Shown here: positions 15,668 to 25,612 of the stretch, in pieces | How the letters are laid out: the number at the start of each line of letters is the position of its first letter | How positions within the stretch are numbered: the first letter of the stretch is position 1 | Source: Streptomyces brasiliensis | GTDB taxonomy: Bacteria; Actinomycetota; Actinomycetes; Streptomycetales; Streptomycetaceae | Length of the DNA: 64,000 nt | Reading direction: 5' to 3' | Assembly: GCF_014647875.1 (NCBI RefSeq) | Contig: NZ_BMQA01000005.1 | Coordinates: 1 to 64,000, forward strand | The notes under the pieces: generated by a model | The model's input: only the letters and a program-made list of their open reading frames with translations | Database searches by the model: none | What the model was told of the DNA's origin: nothing | Position numbers and translations under genes: made by a program

Positions 15668-18600
15668 TCACCGCCCCGCTCCCACCGCCACCCCCATCAC
15701 CTCGCGGGCGTGGCGGCTGGGCACCATGCCCAGGCGCCAGGCCTGCCAGCCTGCTTCGAGGTTGACGCCGCGTTCCAGGAGCAGCTGGTACGCCGTCACG
15801 TACTCGGCCAGCTTCTCGTCGCGGGTCGGGTGAGGGTCCCGGGACAGTTGGGCCAGGTCCTCCTGGGCCACCGCCGTGCCCACCTCCACTCCGCCGGGGG
15901 CGGCGTAGGGCAGGAGAGTGCAGCGGAGGAAGCGGGCCCAGTCCTCGCCGCGGCGGTCGCCGTACGCCGTGAAGAGGCCGATCGCCTCGTCGCACAGGGC
16001 CAGCGCCTGCTGGGTCCGGGTGTTGCCCGCGTCCACCACCGCCAGTTCCAGGCAGGACCACGCCTCGCCGTGGGCGACGCCGATGCGCTGGAAGTCCGCG
16101 CGGGCGTCGACGAGGAGTTGGCGGGCGAAACCCGAGTTCCTGAGCGAGCCCGTCTGGGCGGCCCGCTGGTCGCGGGTGACGCGGGCCGAGTGGTGCCGGG
16201 CACAGGCCAGGCCGTACACGTCGCGCATCCGGGAGAACATCGTCCGCGCGCGTTCCAGCTCACGGACCGCCTGGTCCAGGTTGCCGGTTTCTTCCAGCGC
16301 CTGGCCGAGGTAGTAGAACGCCCAGGCCTCGCCGCGCGCGTCCTCGTTGTCGTGGTGCCGGGCCGCCGCCTTGCGCAGGCCGTCCACCGCCGGGGACGCG
16401 TCGCCGTCCACCAGCCGGGCCCGGGCCAGCTGGGTCAGCGCCCACGCCTCGCCGCGGGCGTCGCGGGTGCGGCCGTAGCGCTCCAGGGCGGCGTTCAGCT
16501 CGGTCTCGGCGCGCGGGACGTCGCCCATGCGCAGGGCCAGCTGGCCGAGCTGGTAGTGCGCCCAGGCCTCGCCGTGCACCGAGCCGCCCTCGCGGTGCAG
16601 GACCAGGGACCGCTCGAGCAGGTCCAGCGCCTCGGAGAGGCGGGCGCGGTCGCGCTGGACGGCGGCCAGCGCGTGCATGGTCCAGGCCCTGTCCGTCTCC
16701 AGCTCGGGCGCCGCCTGGAGGTCCAGCGCCTCCTGCAGCTTGGCCGCGGCCTCCGTGAGGTTGCCCTGGTGGTGCAGCGTGATGCCCAGCGAGCACAGGG
16801 CACGCGCGGCGCCCGCGTCCTGATGGGCCTCCAGATACAGGTCGACGACGGAGGCCAGTGTCGACCTGGCCTTGTCCAGCTCGCCCAGCTGACGGGCCGC
16901 GATCCCGGTGCGCCACTGCACCGAGCGGACCATGAGGCCCTGGTCCACGGCCTGCGCCAGCTCACTGATCTCACCCAGGCGGTAGAGGTCGCCGCGCAGC
17001 AGGCAGTAGTCGCACAGCGCGCCGAGCAGATTCAGCACCGCTCCCTGGTTCACGCCCTCCGCCTGCCGCAGGGCCGCCGTGATGAAGCTGGACTCGTCGT
17101 CCAGCCAGCGCAGCGCCTCGTCGAGAGAGGTGAAACCGTGTGGGCCGAAACGGTCCGAGCGCGTCGACATGTTGCCGTCGACCAGGCGCAGCACCGAGTC
17201 GGCCAGCTCCCCGTAGTTCACGATCAGGCGCTCCTGCGCCGCCGTGCGCTCGGCCGGTTCCTCCTCGTCCAGGAGCCGGGCCTGGGCGAAGGCGCGGACC
17301 AGGTCGTGCAGCCGGTAGCGGCTGCCGCGGACATGGTCGATCAGGCCGGACCGTGCGAGGGCGGTCAGCTGACGCGCGGCCTCCGTCTCGTCCGTGGCCA
17401 GCAGCGCCGCGGCCGCCGCGGCGCCCAGGGAGGCACGGCCGGCCAGCGCGAGCCGGCGCAGCAGCCGGCGGGCGGGCTCCGACTGGTCGGTGTAGCTCAG
17501 CCACAGCACGCGCTCGGCCGGCTCCACCGGGCCGTACGCGCTCAGGTCCGTCGCCAGCCGGCGCGGTGAGCGTGGGCCGAGGGCCGAGCCCGCCACGCGC
17601 AGCGCCAGCGGCAGCCCGCCGCACAACTCCCGGATCCGGTCGGCGGATTCGGCGTCGTACGGACCCGAGTTGTCCTGCGCCGCGGCGCCCAGCAGTTCCT
17701 CCGCGCCCGCCGCGTCCAGGGGCTCGACCGGCAGCTGGTGCACCCAGGCCGGCAGGTCCGCGGGCAGGTCGAGTTGCCTGTGGGCGGTGACCAGGACCAG
17801 GCTGTCGGAGCGTTCGGGCAGGAGGGTGCGGATCTGCTCGGGGTCCGAGGCGTCGTCCAGCACGATCGTCACGGGCAGGCCGGTCAGATGCTGGTGGTAC
17901 AGCTCGCCGAGCCGTTTGACCTGCTGGTCGGGGGAGGACCGCTCGCGGAACAGGAGTTGCTCGCGGGGCGCGCCGAGCCGGTTGAGCAGGTGCAGGAGGG
18001 CGTCGCGGGTGGGCAGCGGCGGCTCCTCCTTGCTGTCGCCCCGCAGGTCGACGACGACAGCGCCGCGGAAGTGGTCCCTGAGGTCGTGCGCCGCGCGGAC
18101 GGCGAGGGTCGTACGGCCGGAGCCGGGCGCCCCGTACAGGACGACGACGCTCGGTCGGGTCTCCGTCGTCGCGCGGGCGGCCTGAGCCCACTGCCGGATA
18201 CGAGCCATCTCCTGCCGCCGCCCCGCGAACGGGCCGTCGGGCTCGGGGAGTTGGCCGAACGACTGCTCCAGCACCGTGCGCCTGCGGGCCGCCGCGCTCT
18301 TGTCCGAGCCGCGCAGCTGCGGGCCGGTCTTCTTCGCACCCGTGGAGGCGCTGAGCACCCGCTGCTGGTCCAGGAACGGGCGGATGCCGCGCACCTCCAG
18401 CGCCGTCAGCCACTGCAGCCGCAGCTGCTCGGGGCCGCCGGGCTGACCGGCCGCGCCGGCGCGGTGATGGGCGGCGGGAAGATGGACGCCGGCCACCTTC
18501 ACGACGGTGGCGGCGGCTCCGACCACGCCGACGGTGACGCCCGCACCGAGCGCCGTGCTCGCGCCGGTGCCCAGGGAGAGGTCGGCGACGGCCGCGGCCA

Positions 18601-18868
18601 CGGCGGCGACGCCCGCCACCAATAGAGGAGTTCCGGCCCCGTCCTTCGCATACCGCTGCGCGAACGTCAGCCGTCCGGCCTCCGTCTCGTCGAGTGCGTG
18701 CGTGTAGGCGTCGTACTCCTCGGCGGCGGTCTGCGCCAGGGCGTCGAGGGAGCCGCGGGCCCGCGTCAGCAGCACCTGCCCGTCGACGCGCCCACCGGAG
18801 CGCCGTACCTCCTCCTCGACGGCCCGCACCACCAGCCGCTCGGCCTCCACCCGGTGGGTGTCCCGCAT
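15668..18868 (-). CDS. Large STAND-type NTPase with TPR repeats
   Basis: 1066 residues. Roughly: 1-90 charged helical; 85-140 two Ala/Gly/Val-rich hydrophobic segments that could insert in the membrane; 205-480 an NB-ARC-like P-loop NTPase (GAPGSGRTT near residue 245, Walker B-like PVTIVLDDASDP, and CGGLPLALRVAGSAL, the GLPLA motif of STAND ATPases); then a winged-helix part (SYRLHDLVRAFAQARL-like). From about 590 there are some ten tetratricopeptide repeats built on GEAWA-x-YxLGxxAL units. No N-terminal SARP/BTAD DNA-binding domain is present, so it is a signal-integrating switch rather than a classical activator. GGAGGGGG precedes the ATG. Its trigger and partner are unknown. Confidence 0.85.
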   Translation of the reverse strand: MRDTHRVEAERLVVRAVEEEVRRSGGRVDGQVLLTRARGSLDALAQTAAEEYDAYTHALDETEAGRLTFAQRYAKDGAGTPLLVAGVAAVAAAVADLSLGTGASTALGAGVTVGVVGAAATVVKVAGVHLPAAHHRAGAAGQPGGPEQLRLQWLTALEVRGIRPFLDQQRVLSASTGAKKTGPQLRGSDKSAAARRRTVLEQSFGQLPEPDGPFAGRRQEMARIRQWAQAARATTETRPSVVVLYGAPGSGRTTLAVRAAHDLRDHFRGAVVVDLRGDSKEEPPLPTRDALLHLLNRLGAPREQLLFRERSSPDQQVKRLGELYHQHLTGLPVTIVLDDASDPEQIRTLLPERSDSLVLVTAHRQLDLPADLPAWVHQLPVEPLDAAGAEELLGAAAQDNSGPYDAESADRIRELCGGLPLALRVAGSALGPRSPRRLATDLSAYGPVEPAERVLWLSYTDQSEPARRLLRRLALAGRASLGAAAAAALLATDETEAARQLTALARSGLIDHVRGSRYRLHDLVRAFAQARLLDEEEPAERTAAQERLIVNYGELADSVLRLVDGNMSTRSDRFGPHGFTSLDEALRWLDDESSFITAALRQAEGVNQGAVLNLLGALCDYCLLRGDLYRLGEISELAQAVDQGLMVRSVQWRTGIAARQLGELDKARSTLASVVDLYLEAHQDAGAARALCSLGITLHHQGNLTEAAAKLQEALDLQAAPELETDRAWTMHALAAVQRDRARLSEALDLLERSLVLHREGGSVHGEAWAHYQLGQLALRMGDVPRAETELNAALERYGRTRDARGEAWALTQLARARLVDGDASPAVDGLRKAAARHHDNEDARGEAWAFYYLGQALEETGNLDQAVRELERARTMFSRMRDVYGLACARHHSARVTRDQRAAQTGSLRNSGFARQLLVDARADFQRIGVAHGEAWSCLELAVVDAGNTRTQQALALCDEAIGLFTAYGDRRGEDWARFLRCTLLPYAAPGGVEVGTAVAQEDLAQLSRDPHPTRDEKLAEYVTAYQLLLERGVNLEAGWQAWRLGMVPSRHAREVMGVAVGAGR

Positions 18869-19003
18869 GTCCCGTCCCCCTCCTGCGGCAACTCCGTTGT
18901 GTACGAGTGTCCTTCGCGGACGGCGTGAGCGCGAGGGGGCGGCGATCACCGAACGCGGGGGTTCGGACACCCGGACCCCCGCGCAGGCCTCTTCGGTGAC
19001 GGG

Positions 19004-20314
19004 TCAGGCGACCAGCGCCCGCCACGTGTTGGCGCCGACGATGCCGTCGACGGTGAGGCCGTGGGAGGACTGGAACGAGCGCACCGCACTGTCCGTCGCG
19101 GGCCCGAAGACACCGTCCACGGTGAGCGCGAACCCGTGCGCGTTCAGCTGGCCCTGCACCGCCTTGACAGCCTGTCCGCTGGACCCCTGACGCACGGTGA
19201 CGATGAGGGCCTGCCACGTCTGGGGGCCGACGACACCGTCCACGGAGAGGCCGCTCGCGGACTGGAAGGAGCGCACCGCGCTGTAGGTCGCGGGCCCGAA
19301 GGCACCGTCCACGGTCAGCGCGGCGCCGTGCGCGCCGAGCAGGTACTGCACGGTCTTGACGCGCTCACCCGTGGCGCCCTGCTGCACGGTGGGCCAACTG
19401 GCGGTCGGCGGCGGCGTGTAGCTGCCGCGCGCGAAGGCCTGGAGGTCGCTGAGGGTGCCGTTGAAGGTGTCCTGGTCGCCGGGGAAGACACCGGAGTCGG
19501 CGTACTGCCAGATGGTCTGGCTCGACCAGCCGGCCGGCAGCGTGCCGGGGCTGCTGGAGTAGCGGGCGATCCACAGCGGGTTGGTCGCGCCGAAGCTGCT
19601 GTTGTTGCCGGTGCAGGTGGTCCACCAGTCCGTGGTGGTGTAGATCGTGGGGTAGCGGCCGGTCTTGGCGCGCACCTCGTCGCTGAAGGCCCGGATCCAG
19701 GACACCATCGCGCTCTGGCTCAGCCCGTAGCAGGTGGCCCCGTACGGGTTGTACTCGATGTCCAGCGCGGGCGGCAGCGTCTTGCCGTCTGCGCTCCAGC
19801 CGCCGCCGTGGCCGACGAACCAGTCGGCCTGCGCGACGCCGCTGGAGTTGCCGGGCAGCGCGAAGTGGTAGGCGCCGCGGATCAGTCCGGCGTTGTACGC
19901 GCCGCCGTACTGCTGTGAGAAGGAAGGACTGGTGTAAGTCGTCCCTTCGGTGGCCTTGACGTACGCGAAGGCGGCGCCGTTGTTCCTGACGGCCGTCCAG
20001 TCCACGCTCCCCTGATACCCGCTCACGTCGAGCCCGGCGGGCCCGGTGCTGACGGCGGCGGAGAACGTCTCGGCCTTCGGCGACGCCAGGCCGAGGCGCT
20101 GCAGCCCGGAGCCGGCGTGGTCCTCGTCGGGGTGGGTCATGCGCACCGGCGTCCCCTGCTCGCCTGTGACCGGTTCCGGCTCGGTCCGGGCGAAGGCGGC
20201 GGCGGGCTGGAGGAGCAGCAGGGCCAGCAGGACGGTGAGCAGGCCGGCGGCGGTGGTGAGCGCGCGGGCGCGTCCGATACCGGGTCTGAAGCGGGAAGCG
20301 CTGCGAGCGTGCAT
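19004..20314 (-). CDS. Secreted GH25 lysozyme with two peptidoglycan-binding domains
   Basis: A 436-residue muramidase. The signal peptide is about residues 1-42 (ending AAAFA). The GH25 catalytic domain runs from about 92 to 285 with the expected residues: D96 in [13 protein letters not shown] and the DxE pair D185/E187 in [11 protein letters not shown]. Then come two PG_binding_1 repeats (about 305-370 and 372-436), each with the VDGxFGPxTxxAVRSFQ and VDGxVGxxTWxAL pattern. It hydrolyses the MurNAc-GlcNAc bond, probably in cell-wall turnover or lysis of competitors. GAGAGGA lies upstream of the ATG. A promoter is visible 40 bp upstream. Confidence 0.95.
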   Translation of the reverse strand: MHARSASRFRPGIGRARALTTAAGLLTVLLALLLLQPAAAFARTEPEPVTGEQGTPVRMTHPDEDHAGSGLQRLGLASPKAETFSAAVSTGPAGLDVSGYQGSVDWTAVRNNGAAFAYVKATEGTTYTSPSFSQQYGGAYNAGLIRGAYHFALPGNSSGVAQADWFVGHGGGWSADGKTLPPALDIEYNPYGATCYGLSQSAMVSWIRAFSDEVRAKTGRYPTIYTTTDWWTTCTGNNSSFGATNPLWIARYSSSPGTLPAGWSSQTIWQYADSGVFPGDQDTFNGTLSDLQAFARGSYTPPPTASWPTVQQGATGERVKTVQYLLGAHGAALTVDGAFGPATYSAVRSFQSASGLSVDGVVGPQTWQALIVTVRQGSSGQAVKAVQGQLNAHGFALTVDGVFGPATDSAVRSFQSSHGLTVDGIVGANTWRALVA

Positions 20315-20360
20315 GGGTGTTCCTCTCCGGGTGGGGTGGGAGAAGGGTCAACGCGCGTAA

Positions 20361-20390
20361 ACCGTACGAGCTGACTTGTCATGCCCGCAA
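20361..20390 (-). promoter_or_regulatory. Candidate promoter of the GH25 lysozyme gene
   Basis: On the minus strand TTGCGG (20385-20390) and TACGGT (20361-20366) are spaced 18 bp. Transcription would begin near 20354, giving a leader of about 40 bases with the GAGAGG ribosome site. Confidence 0.55.
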
Positions 20391-20456
20391 CAGTCTGGAT
20401 GTGAACAGCGCGCTGCGCCCAGGGCAACGTATCGGTCGGTGCGCAAGGATGGGGGT

Positions 20457-22487
20457 ATGCCGAACCGACTCGCGCACGAGACGTCCCCCTATCTGCTCCA
20501 GCACGCCGACAACCCCGTCGACTGGTGGCCGTGGTCGGACGCGGCGTTCGAGGAGGCGCGGAGGTCGGGCAGGCCGGTTCTGCTGAGCGTCGGGTATTCG
20601 AGCTGCCACTGGTGCCATGTCATGGCTCACGAGTCGTTCGAGGACCCGGCCACCGCCCGCTACCTCAACGAGCACTTCGTCAGCGTCAAGGTCGACCGAG
20701 AGGAACGGCCCGATGTCGACGCCGTCTACATGGAGGCCGTGCAGGCCGCCACCGGGCAGGGCGGCTGGCCCATGACCGTGTTTCTCACTCCCGACGCCGA
20801 GCCCTTCTACTTCGGGACCTACTTCCCGCCCGCGGCCCGGCACGGCATGCCCTCCTTCCGGCAGGTGCTCGATGGGGTGCGGCAGGCCTGGAGCGAGCGG
20901 CGCGACGAGGTGACCGAGGTCGCCGGGAAGATCGTGCGGGATCTCGCCGGGCGGGAGATCGGCTACGAGACCGCCCAGGTGCCTGGCGAGGAAGAACTCG
21001 CGCAGGCGCTGCTCGGGCTCACCCGGGAGTACGACCCGCAGCGCGGCGGATTCGGCGGGGCGCCGAAGTTCCCGCCGTCGATGGTCATCGAGTTCCTGCT
21101 CAGGCACCATGCGCGCACGGGGTCCGAGGGTGCGCTGCAGATGGCGCGGGACACCTGCGAGCGCATGGCCCGCGGCGGGATCTACGACCAGCTCGGCGGC
21201 GGCTTCGCCCGGTACTCGGTCGACCGCGACTGGGTCGTGCCGCACTTCGAGAAGATGCTCTACGACAATGCGCTGCTGTGCCGCGTCTACGCCCATCTCT
21301 GGCGCGCCACCGGCTCGGATCTGGCGCGCCGGGTGGCGCTGGAGACCGCCGACTTCATGGTGCGTGAACTGCGCACCACCGAGGGCGGGTTCGCCTCCGC
21401 GCTGGACGCCGACAGTGACGACGGGAGCGGTGCGCATGTCGAGGGCGCGTACTACGTGTGGACGCTCGAGCAGCTTCGTGACGTCCTCGGCGAAGATGCC
21501 CACCTCGCGGCGCATCACTTCGGGGTGACCGAGGAGGGGACCTTCGAGCACGGGCAGTCCGTTCTCCAACTGCCCCAGGATGAAGGTGTCTTCGATGCCG
21601 AGAAGGTCGCTTCCGTCAAGCGGCGACTGCTCGAGGCCCGTTCGTCGCGTCCCGCGCCCGGCCGGGACGACAAGGTCGTCGCCGCCTGGAACGGGCTCGC
21701 GATCGCCGCGCTCGCCGAGACCGGTGCCTACTTCGACCGGCCCGACCTGGTCGAGGCCGCGGTCGGCGCAGCCGATCTCCTCGTACGGCTGCATCTCGAC
21801 GACCACGCGCGGCTGGCCCGGACCAGCCGGGACGGCCATGCCGGTGCCAACGCCGGGGTGCTGGAGGACTACGGCGATGTCGCCGAGGGATTCCTCGCGC
21901 TCGCGTCCGTCACCGGCGAGGGTGTCTGGCTGGAGTTCGCCGGGCTGCTCCTCGATCATGTGCTGGCTCGCTTCACGGACCCCGAGTCCGGCGCGCTGTA
22001 CGACACGGCCGCCGACGCCGAGCGGCTCATCCGCCGGCCGCAGGACCCCACCGACAACGCCGTCCCGTCCGGCTGGACCGCCGCTGCGGGCGCCCTGCTG
22101 AGCTATGCCGCCCACACCGGGTCCGAGCCTCATCGCACCGCCGCGGAAAGGGCGTTGGGCGTGGTGAAGGTGCTCGGGCCGCGCGCTCCGCGGTTCGTCG
22201 GGTGGGGACTCGCCGTCGCGGAGGCCCTGCTCGACGGGCCCCGCGAGGTGGCCGTGGTCGGGCCCGATCCGACTGACAAGGCGACAAGGATCCTGCACCG
22301 TACGGCACTTCTGGGCGCTGCCCCCGGTGCGGTCGTCGCCGTCGGGACCACGGACAGTGACGAGTTCCCTCTGCTGGCCGACCGGCCGCTCGTCGACGGT
22401 GAACCGACCGCTTATGTCTGCCGTAACTTCACCTGCGATGCCCCGACGACCGACCCGGAGCGGCTGCGCACGGCGCTGAGCGGCTGA
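20457..22487 (+). CDS. Thioredoxin-domain / glycan-hydrolase-like protein (SPATA20/YyaL family)
   Basis: A 676-residue protein, full length for the widespread YyaL/SPATA20 family. The N-terminal DUF255 thioredoxin-like domain begins [20 protein letters not shown] and carries a CxxC in [18 protein letters not shown] (C50, C53). The remainder forms an (alpha/alpha)6 barrel like N-acylglucosamine 2-epimerases (..[21 protein letters not shown]..). The family's reaction is not settled. A redox or sugar-processing role is inferred from the domains. The ATG has AAGGATGGGGG upstream. It stands alone between the lysozyme and the glycosyltransferase operon. Confidence 0.88.
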   Translation: MPNRLAHETSPYLLQHADNPVDWWPWSDAAFEEARRSGRPVLLSVGYSSCHWCHVMAHESFEDPATARYLNEHFVSVKVDREERPDVDAVYMEAVQAATGQGGWPMTVFLTPDAEPFYFGTYFPPAARHGMPSFRQVLDGVRQAWSERRDEVTEVAGKIVRDLAGREIGYETAQVPGEEELAQALLGLTREYDPQRGGFGGAPKFPPSMVIEFLLRHHARTGSEGALQMARDTCERMARGGIYDQLGGGFARYSVDRDWVVPHFEKMLYDNALLCRVYAHLWRATGSDLARRVALETADFMVRELRTTEGGFASALDADSDDGSGAHVEGAYYVWTLEQLRDVLGEDAHLAAHHFGVTEEGTFEHGQSVLQLPQDEGVFDAEKVASVKRRLLEARSSRPAPGRDDKVVAAWNGLAIAALAETGAYFDRPDLVEAAVGAADLLVRLHLDDHARLARTSRDGHAGANAGVLEDYGDVAEGFLALASVTGEGVWLEFAGLLLDHVLARFTDPESGALYDTAADAERLIRRPQDPTDNAVPSGWTAAAGALLSYAAHTGSEPHRTAAERALGVVKVLGPRAPRFVGWGLAVAEALLDGPREVAVVGPDPTDKATRILHRTALLGAAPGAVVAVGTTDSDEFPLLADRPLVDGEPTAYVCRNFTCDAPTTDPERLRTALSG

Positions 22488-22694
22488 AACGTCCGGCGGA
22501 GCACGTTGCGCGGACTGCCGGAATCAGGCAGCCGTTCGGATGGATCCCGCTACCCGCACCGCCGTTACGAAACACGTTATTTATCGGAAGAGCGCCCCGG
22601 CTTCACGATTTCCCCCTAGTCTCTCCACAGTGCCGCGGCAGTGGTGACTCACTGTCGCGTCAGGGGGGGCATCTGGGGATCTGGGGGGGATCTT

Positions 22695-23963
22695 TTGCTG
22701 ACGTCTGTCTTCATCGCTGCCGTTTCGCTGGCCCTGTTCTGGATGGCGGCCTTCACCCTGTGGTGGCAGATGCACGCGTGGCGCACGCCCGAGGTGCTGG
22801 CCTCCACCCGCTTCAGCAGACCCGACGGGGACGAGCACGTGTCCTTCTCGCTGCTGCTGCCGGCGCGCCATGAACAGGCCGTGCTCGACCACACCATCCA
22901 GCGGCTCCTCGAGTCCACGCACACCGACTTCGAGATCATCGTGATCGTCGGGCACGACGACCCCGAGACCACGGCGGTGGCCGAGCGCGCCGCCGGGCGC
23001 GACCCGCGCGTCCGTGTGGTCGTCGACACCCACGAGAAGAAGAACAAGCCGAAGGCCATGAACACGGCGCTGCCGCACTGCCGCGGCGACGTCGTCGGGG
23101 TCTTCGACGCCGAGGACCAGGTCCACCCCGAGCTGCTCGCCCACGTCGACCACGCCTTCCGGACCACCGGCGCCGATGTGGTCCAGGGCGGCGTCCAGCT
23201 CATCAACTTCCACTCCAGCTGGTACAGCCTGCGCAACTGCCTGGAGTACTTCTTCTGGTTCCGCTCCCGGCTGCATCTGCACGCGCAGAAGGGGTTCATC
23301 CCGCTCGGCGGCAACACCGTGTTCGTCCGGACCGGTGTGCTGCGGGAGGCCGACGGCTGGGACCCGCACTGCCTCGCCGAGGACTGCGACCTGGGGGTGC
23401 GCCTGTCCAGCGTCGGCAAGAAGGTCGTCGTCGCCTACGACTCCGACATGGTCACCCGCGAGGAGACGCCCGGCAGTCTCATGTCGCTCCTGAAGCAGCG
23501 CACCCGCTGGAACCAGGGCTTCCTCCAGGTCTACCGGAAGAAGGACTGGCGACAACTCCCGGGCTACGGGCAGCGGTTGCTCGCCCGCTACACCCTGATG
23601 ACGCCGTTCCTGCAGGCCTTCTCCGGTGTGATCATCCCGCTCAACGCGGCCATCGCGCTCTTCCTCGACGTCCCCGTCGGGGTCGCGTTCCTCACCTTCC
23701 TGCCGCTCGTCACGGCCGCCGTCACCTTCGTCTTCGAGGTGGTCGGGCTGCACGACTTCGGCAAGCAGTACGGCCTGCGCGTCCGCCTGGTCCACTACGT
23801 GAAGCTCATCGTGGGCGGCCCCTTCTACCAGGTCCTCCTCGCGGGGGCCGCCGTGCGTGCCGTATGGCGTGAGCAACGCGGCCGGAACGACTGGGAGTTG
23901 ACCACTCACGTCGGCGCGCACCTCACCGCGGCCGAGCCGATCCGAGAGGACGTTCCCGCGTGA
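22695..23963 (+). CDS. Membrane GT2 glycosyltransferase (processive-synthase-like)
   Basis: 422 residues. One N-terminal span (about 5-25) is followed by a GT-A domain (about 48-275) with the synthase signatures: FDAED (D138, D141), AEDCDLG (E229, D230) and the acceptor-site QRTRW (268-272). Three or four spans follow (about 290-400). The Q-x-x-RW motif places it with processive polysaccharide synthases of the cellulose/hyaluronan/CslA type, but it is shorter than CslA. A TTG start is chosen from the GGGGGGG site 5 bp upstream; a GTG 54 bp upstream would also keep the frame. First gene of a four-gene operon. The polymer and sugar donor are unknown. Confidence 0.85.
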   Translation: MLTSVFIAAVSLALFWMAAFTLWWQMHAWRTPEVLASTRFSRPDGDEHVSFSLLLPARHEQAVLDHTIQRLLESTHTDFEIIVIVGHDDPETTAVAERAAGRDPRVRVVVDTHEKKNKPKAMNTALPHCRGDVVGVFDAEDQVHPELLAHVDHAFRTTGADVVQGGVQLINFHSSWYSLRNCLEYFFWFRSRLHLHAQKGFIPLGGNTVFVRTGVLREADGWDPHCLAEDCDLGVRLSSVGKKVVVAYDSDMVTREETPGSLMSLLKQRTRWNQGFLQVYRKKDWRQLPGYGQRLLARYTLMTPFLQAFSGVIIPLNAAIALFLDVPVGVAFLTFLPLVTAAVTFVFEVVGLHDFGKQYGLRVRLVHYVKLIVGGPFYQVLLAGAAVRAVWREQRGRNDWELTTHVGAHLTAAEPIREDVPA

Positions 23964-25612
23964 CCTCCACCCTCCCCGCGGTGACCGCTCCGAAGGTCCC
24001 CGCGCAGGACACACCTGTCCCTGAAACGCGTGCGACGGGCCGGACCACCCCGCCGGTACGCCTCCGCTCCTCCCGGCCCGACCTCCTGCTGTGCGGCGTC
24101 CTGCTCGCGGTGATCCTGGTCGTGCAGGGCTGGAACATCTCCGACTACCCGTCCCTCAGCGACGACGAGGGCACCTATCTCGCCCAGGCCTGGGCCGTCC
24201 AGGACGGCAGGGGCCTGGCCCACTACACCTACTGGTACGACCACCCGCCGCTCGGCTGGATCCAGATAGCCCTGCTGACCTGGATCCCGTCGGCGATCGA
24301 CCCCGGTGCGATGACCGTGGGCACGATGCGCTTCGCGATGCTCGTGGTCAGCGGCGTCAGCGCCGTCCTGGTGTACGTCCTCGGCCGCCGGCTGTCCCTG
24401 CCCCGCTGGGCCGCCGGCCTTGGCATGGTTCTGTTCGGTCTTTCGCCGCTCTCCGTCGTCCTGCAGCGCGAGATCTTCCTCGACAACATCTCCGTGATGT
24501 GGCTCCTGCTCGCGTTCTGCCTCGCGGCGTCGCCAAGCCGGCATCTGTGGCACCACTTCGGCGCGGGACTCGCCGCCGCGGCGGGCGTGCTCACCAAGGA
24601 GACGATGCTCGTCGTCCTGCCCGCCCTGTTCGTCACCATGTGGCGGCACAGTCACCGCGACACCCGTAAGTTCGCGCTCACCGGCGCGGTCACCGCCTGT
24701 GCCCTGATCGGCTTCTCGTACCCCCTGTTCGCCCTGCTCAAGGGCGAGTTGCTGCCGGGCAGCGGCCATGTGTCGCTGTGGGACGGGATCACGTACCAGA
24801 TGTCCCGGCCCGGTTCGGGCTTCATCCTCGACACCTCGTCCGGGTCGTACGGCGTGCTTCACTCGTGGCTCTACTACGACCGTGTCCTGCCCCTCGGCGG
24901 CCTCGCCGGGGCGCTCCTGCTCCTGGCCACCTGGCGCTGGTCGGTCACCGCCCGCGCGCTCGCCGGGCCCGCCCTGACCGTGGCGGTCCTGGCCGCGGTC
25001 GCGATGCGGCCGAACGGCTATCTGCCCGCCATGTACGTGATCGGCGCCCTGCCCTTCCTGGCCCTGGTCCTCGCCGGGGGCGCCGCCTCTGTCGCCCACC
25101 TCGTGCTGCGCAGGCGGCGGGCGGCGAGCGAGCGGCGGTATGTCACGGGCGGCCGGTACGCACTTGCCGCGGTGCTCGCCGTCGCCGCGGGCGCCTATGT
25201 CGTCCCGCACTGGTACGACGGTGACCGCACCGCCGTCACCGTCGACGCCAACAAGCCCTATCGGCAGGCCTCGACGTGGCTCAGCACCGAGGTCGACGAC
25301 CCGCAGGACACCCGTGTCCTCGTCGACGACGCCCTCTGGCTGGACCTCGTGCACGCCGGGTACCGGCCCGGACTCGGCGCCATCTGGTTCTACAAGGCCG
25401 ACCTCGACCCCGCGGTCACGAAGACCATGCCGCACGGCTGGAAGGACCTCGACTACGTCGTCGCCTCGCCGACGGTACGGCGCGACGCGCGCGACCTGCC
25501 CAATGTCCGGGCAGCGATCCAGCACTCGACACCGGTGGCGACCTTCGGCGCCGGGGACGACCGCATCGAGATCCGGCACATCGAGACAGCCACCGCGGGA
25601 GGCCGGCGATGA
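23960..25612 (+). CDS. GT-C fold glycosyltransferase (ArnT/GT39/GT83-like)
   Basis: 550 residues. About ten to twelve membrane segments follow a disordered N-terminus (1-40). The first extracytoplasmic loop holds the acidic motif LSDDEGTYLAQAWAVQ (D68-E70) and then YWYDHPPLGW, both typical of lipid-phosphate-sugar-dependent GT-C enzymes. The C-terminal 130 residues form a soluble extracytoplasmic domain. It should transfer a sugar from a polyprenyl-phosphate donor to a target outside the membrane. The GTG start overlaps the upstream stop (GTGA). The donor is plausibly made by the next gene's product. Confidence 0.85.
   Translation: MTSTLPAVTAPKVPAQDTPVPETRATGRTTPPVRLRSSRPDLLLCGVLLAVILVVQGWNISDYPSLSDDEGTYLAQAWAVQDGRGLAHYTYWYDHPPLGWIQIALLTWIPSAIDPGAMTVGTMRFAMLVVSGVSAVLVYVLGRRLSLPRWAAGLGMVLFGLSPLSVVLQREIFLDNISVMWLLLAFCLAASPSRHLWHHFGAGLAAAAGVLTKETMLVVLPALFVTMWRHSHRDTRKFALTGAVTACALIGFSYPLFALLKGELLPGSGHVSLWDGITYQMSRPGSGFILDTSSGSYGVLHSWLYYDRVLPLGGLAGALLLLATWRWSVTARALAGPALTVAVLAAVAMRPNGYLPAMYVIGALPFLALVLAGGAASVAHLVLRRRRAASERRYVTGGRYALAAVLAVAAGAYVVPHWYDGDRTAVTVDANKPYRQASTWLSTEVDDPQDTRVLVDDALWLDLVHAGYRPGLGAIWFYKADLDPAVTKTMPHGWKDLDYVVASPTVRRDARDLPNVRAAIQHSTPVATFGAGDDRIEIRHIETATAGGRR

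Noticed and set aside
15710..17569. 619-codon plus-strand frame inside the STAND gene
   Set aside because: Low-complexity Gln/Arg/Ala/Val text mirroring the TPR codons. No ribosome site and no recognisable fold.
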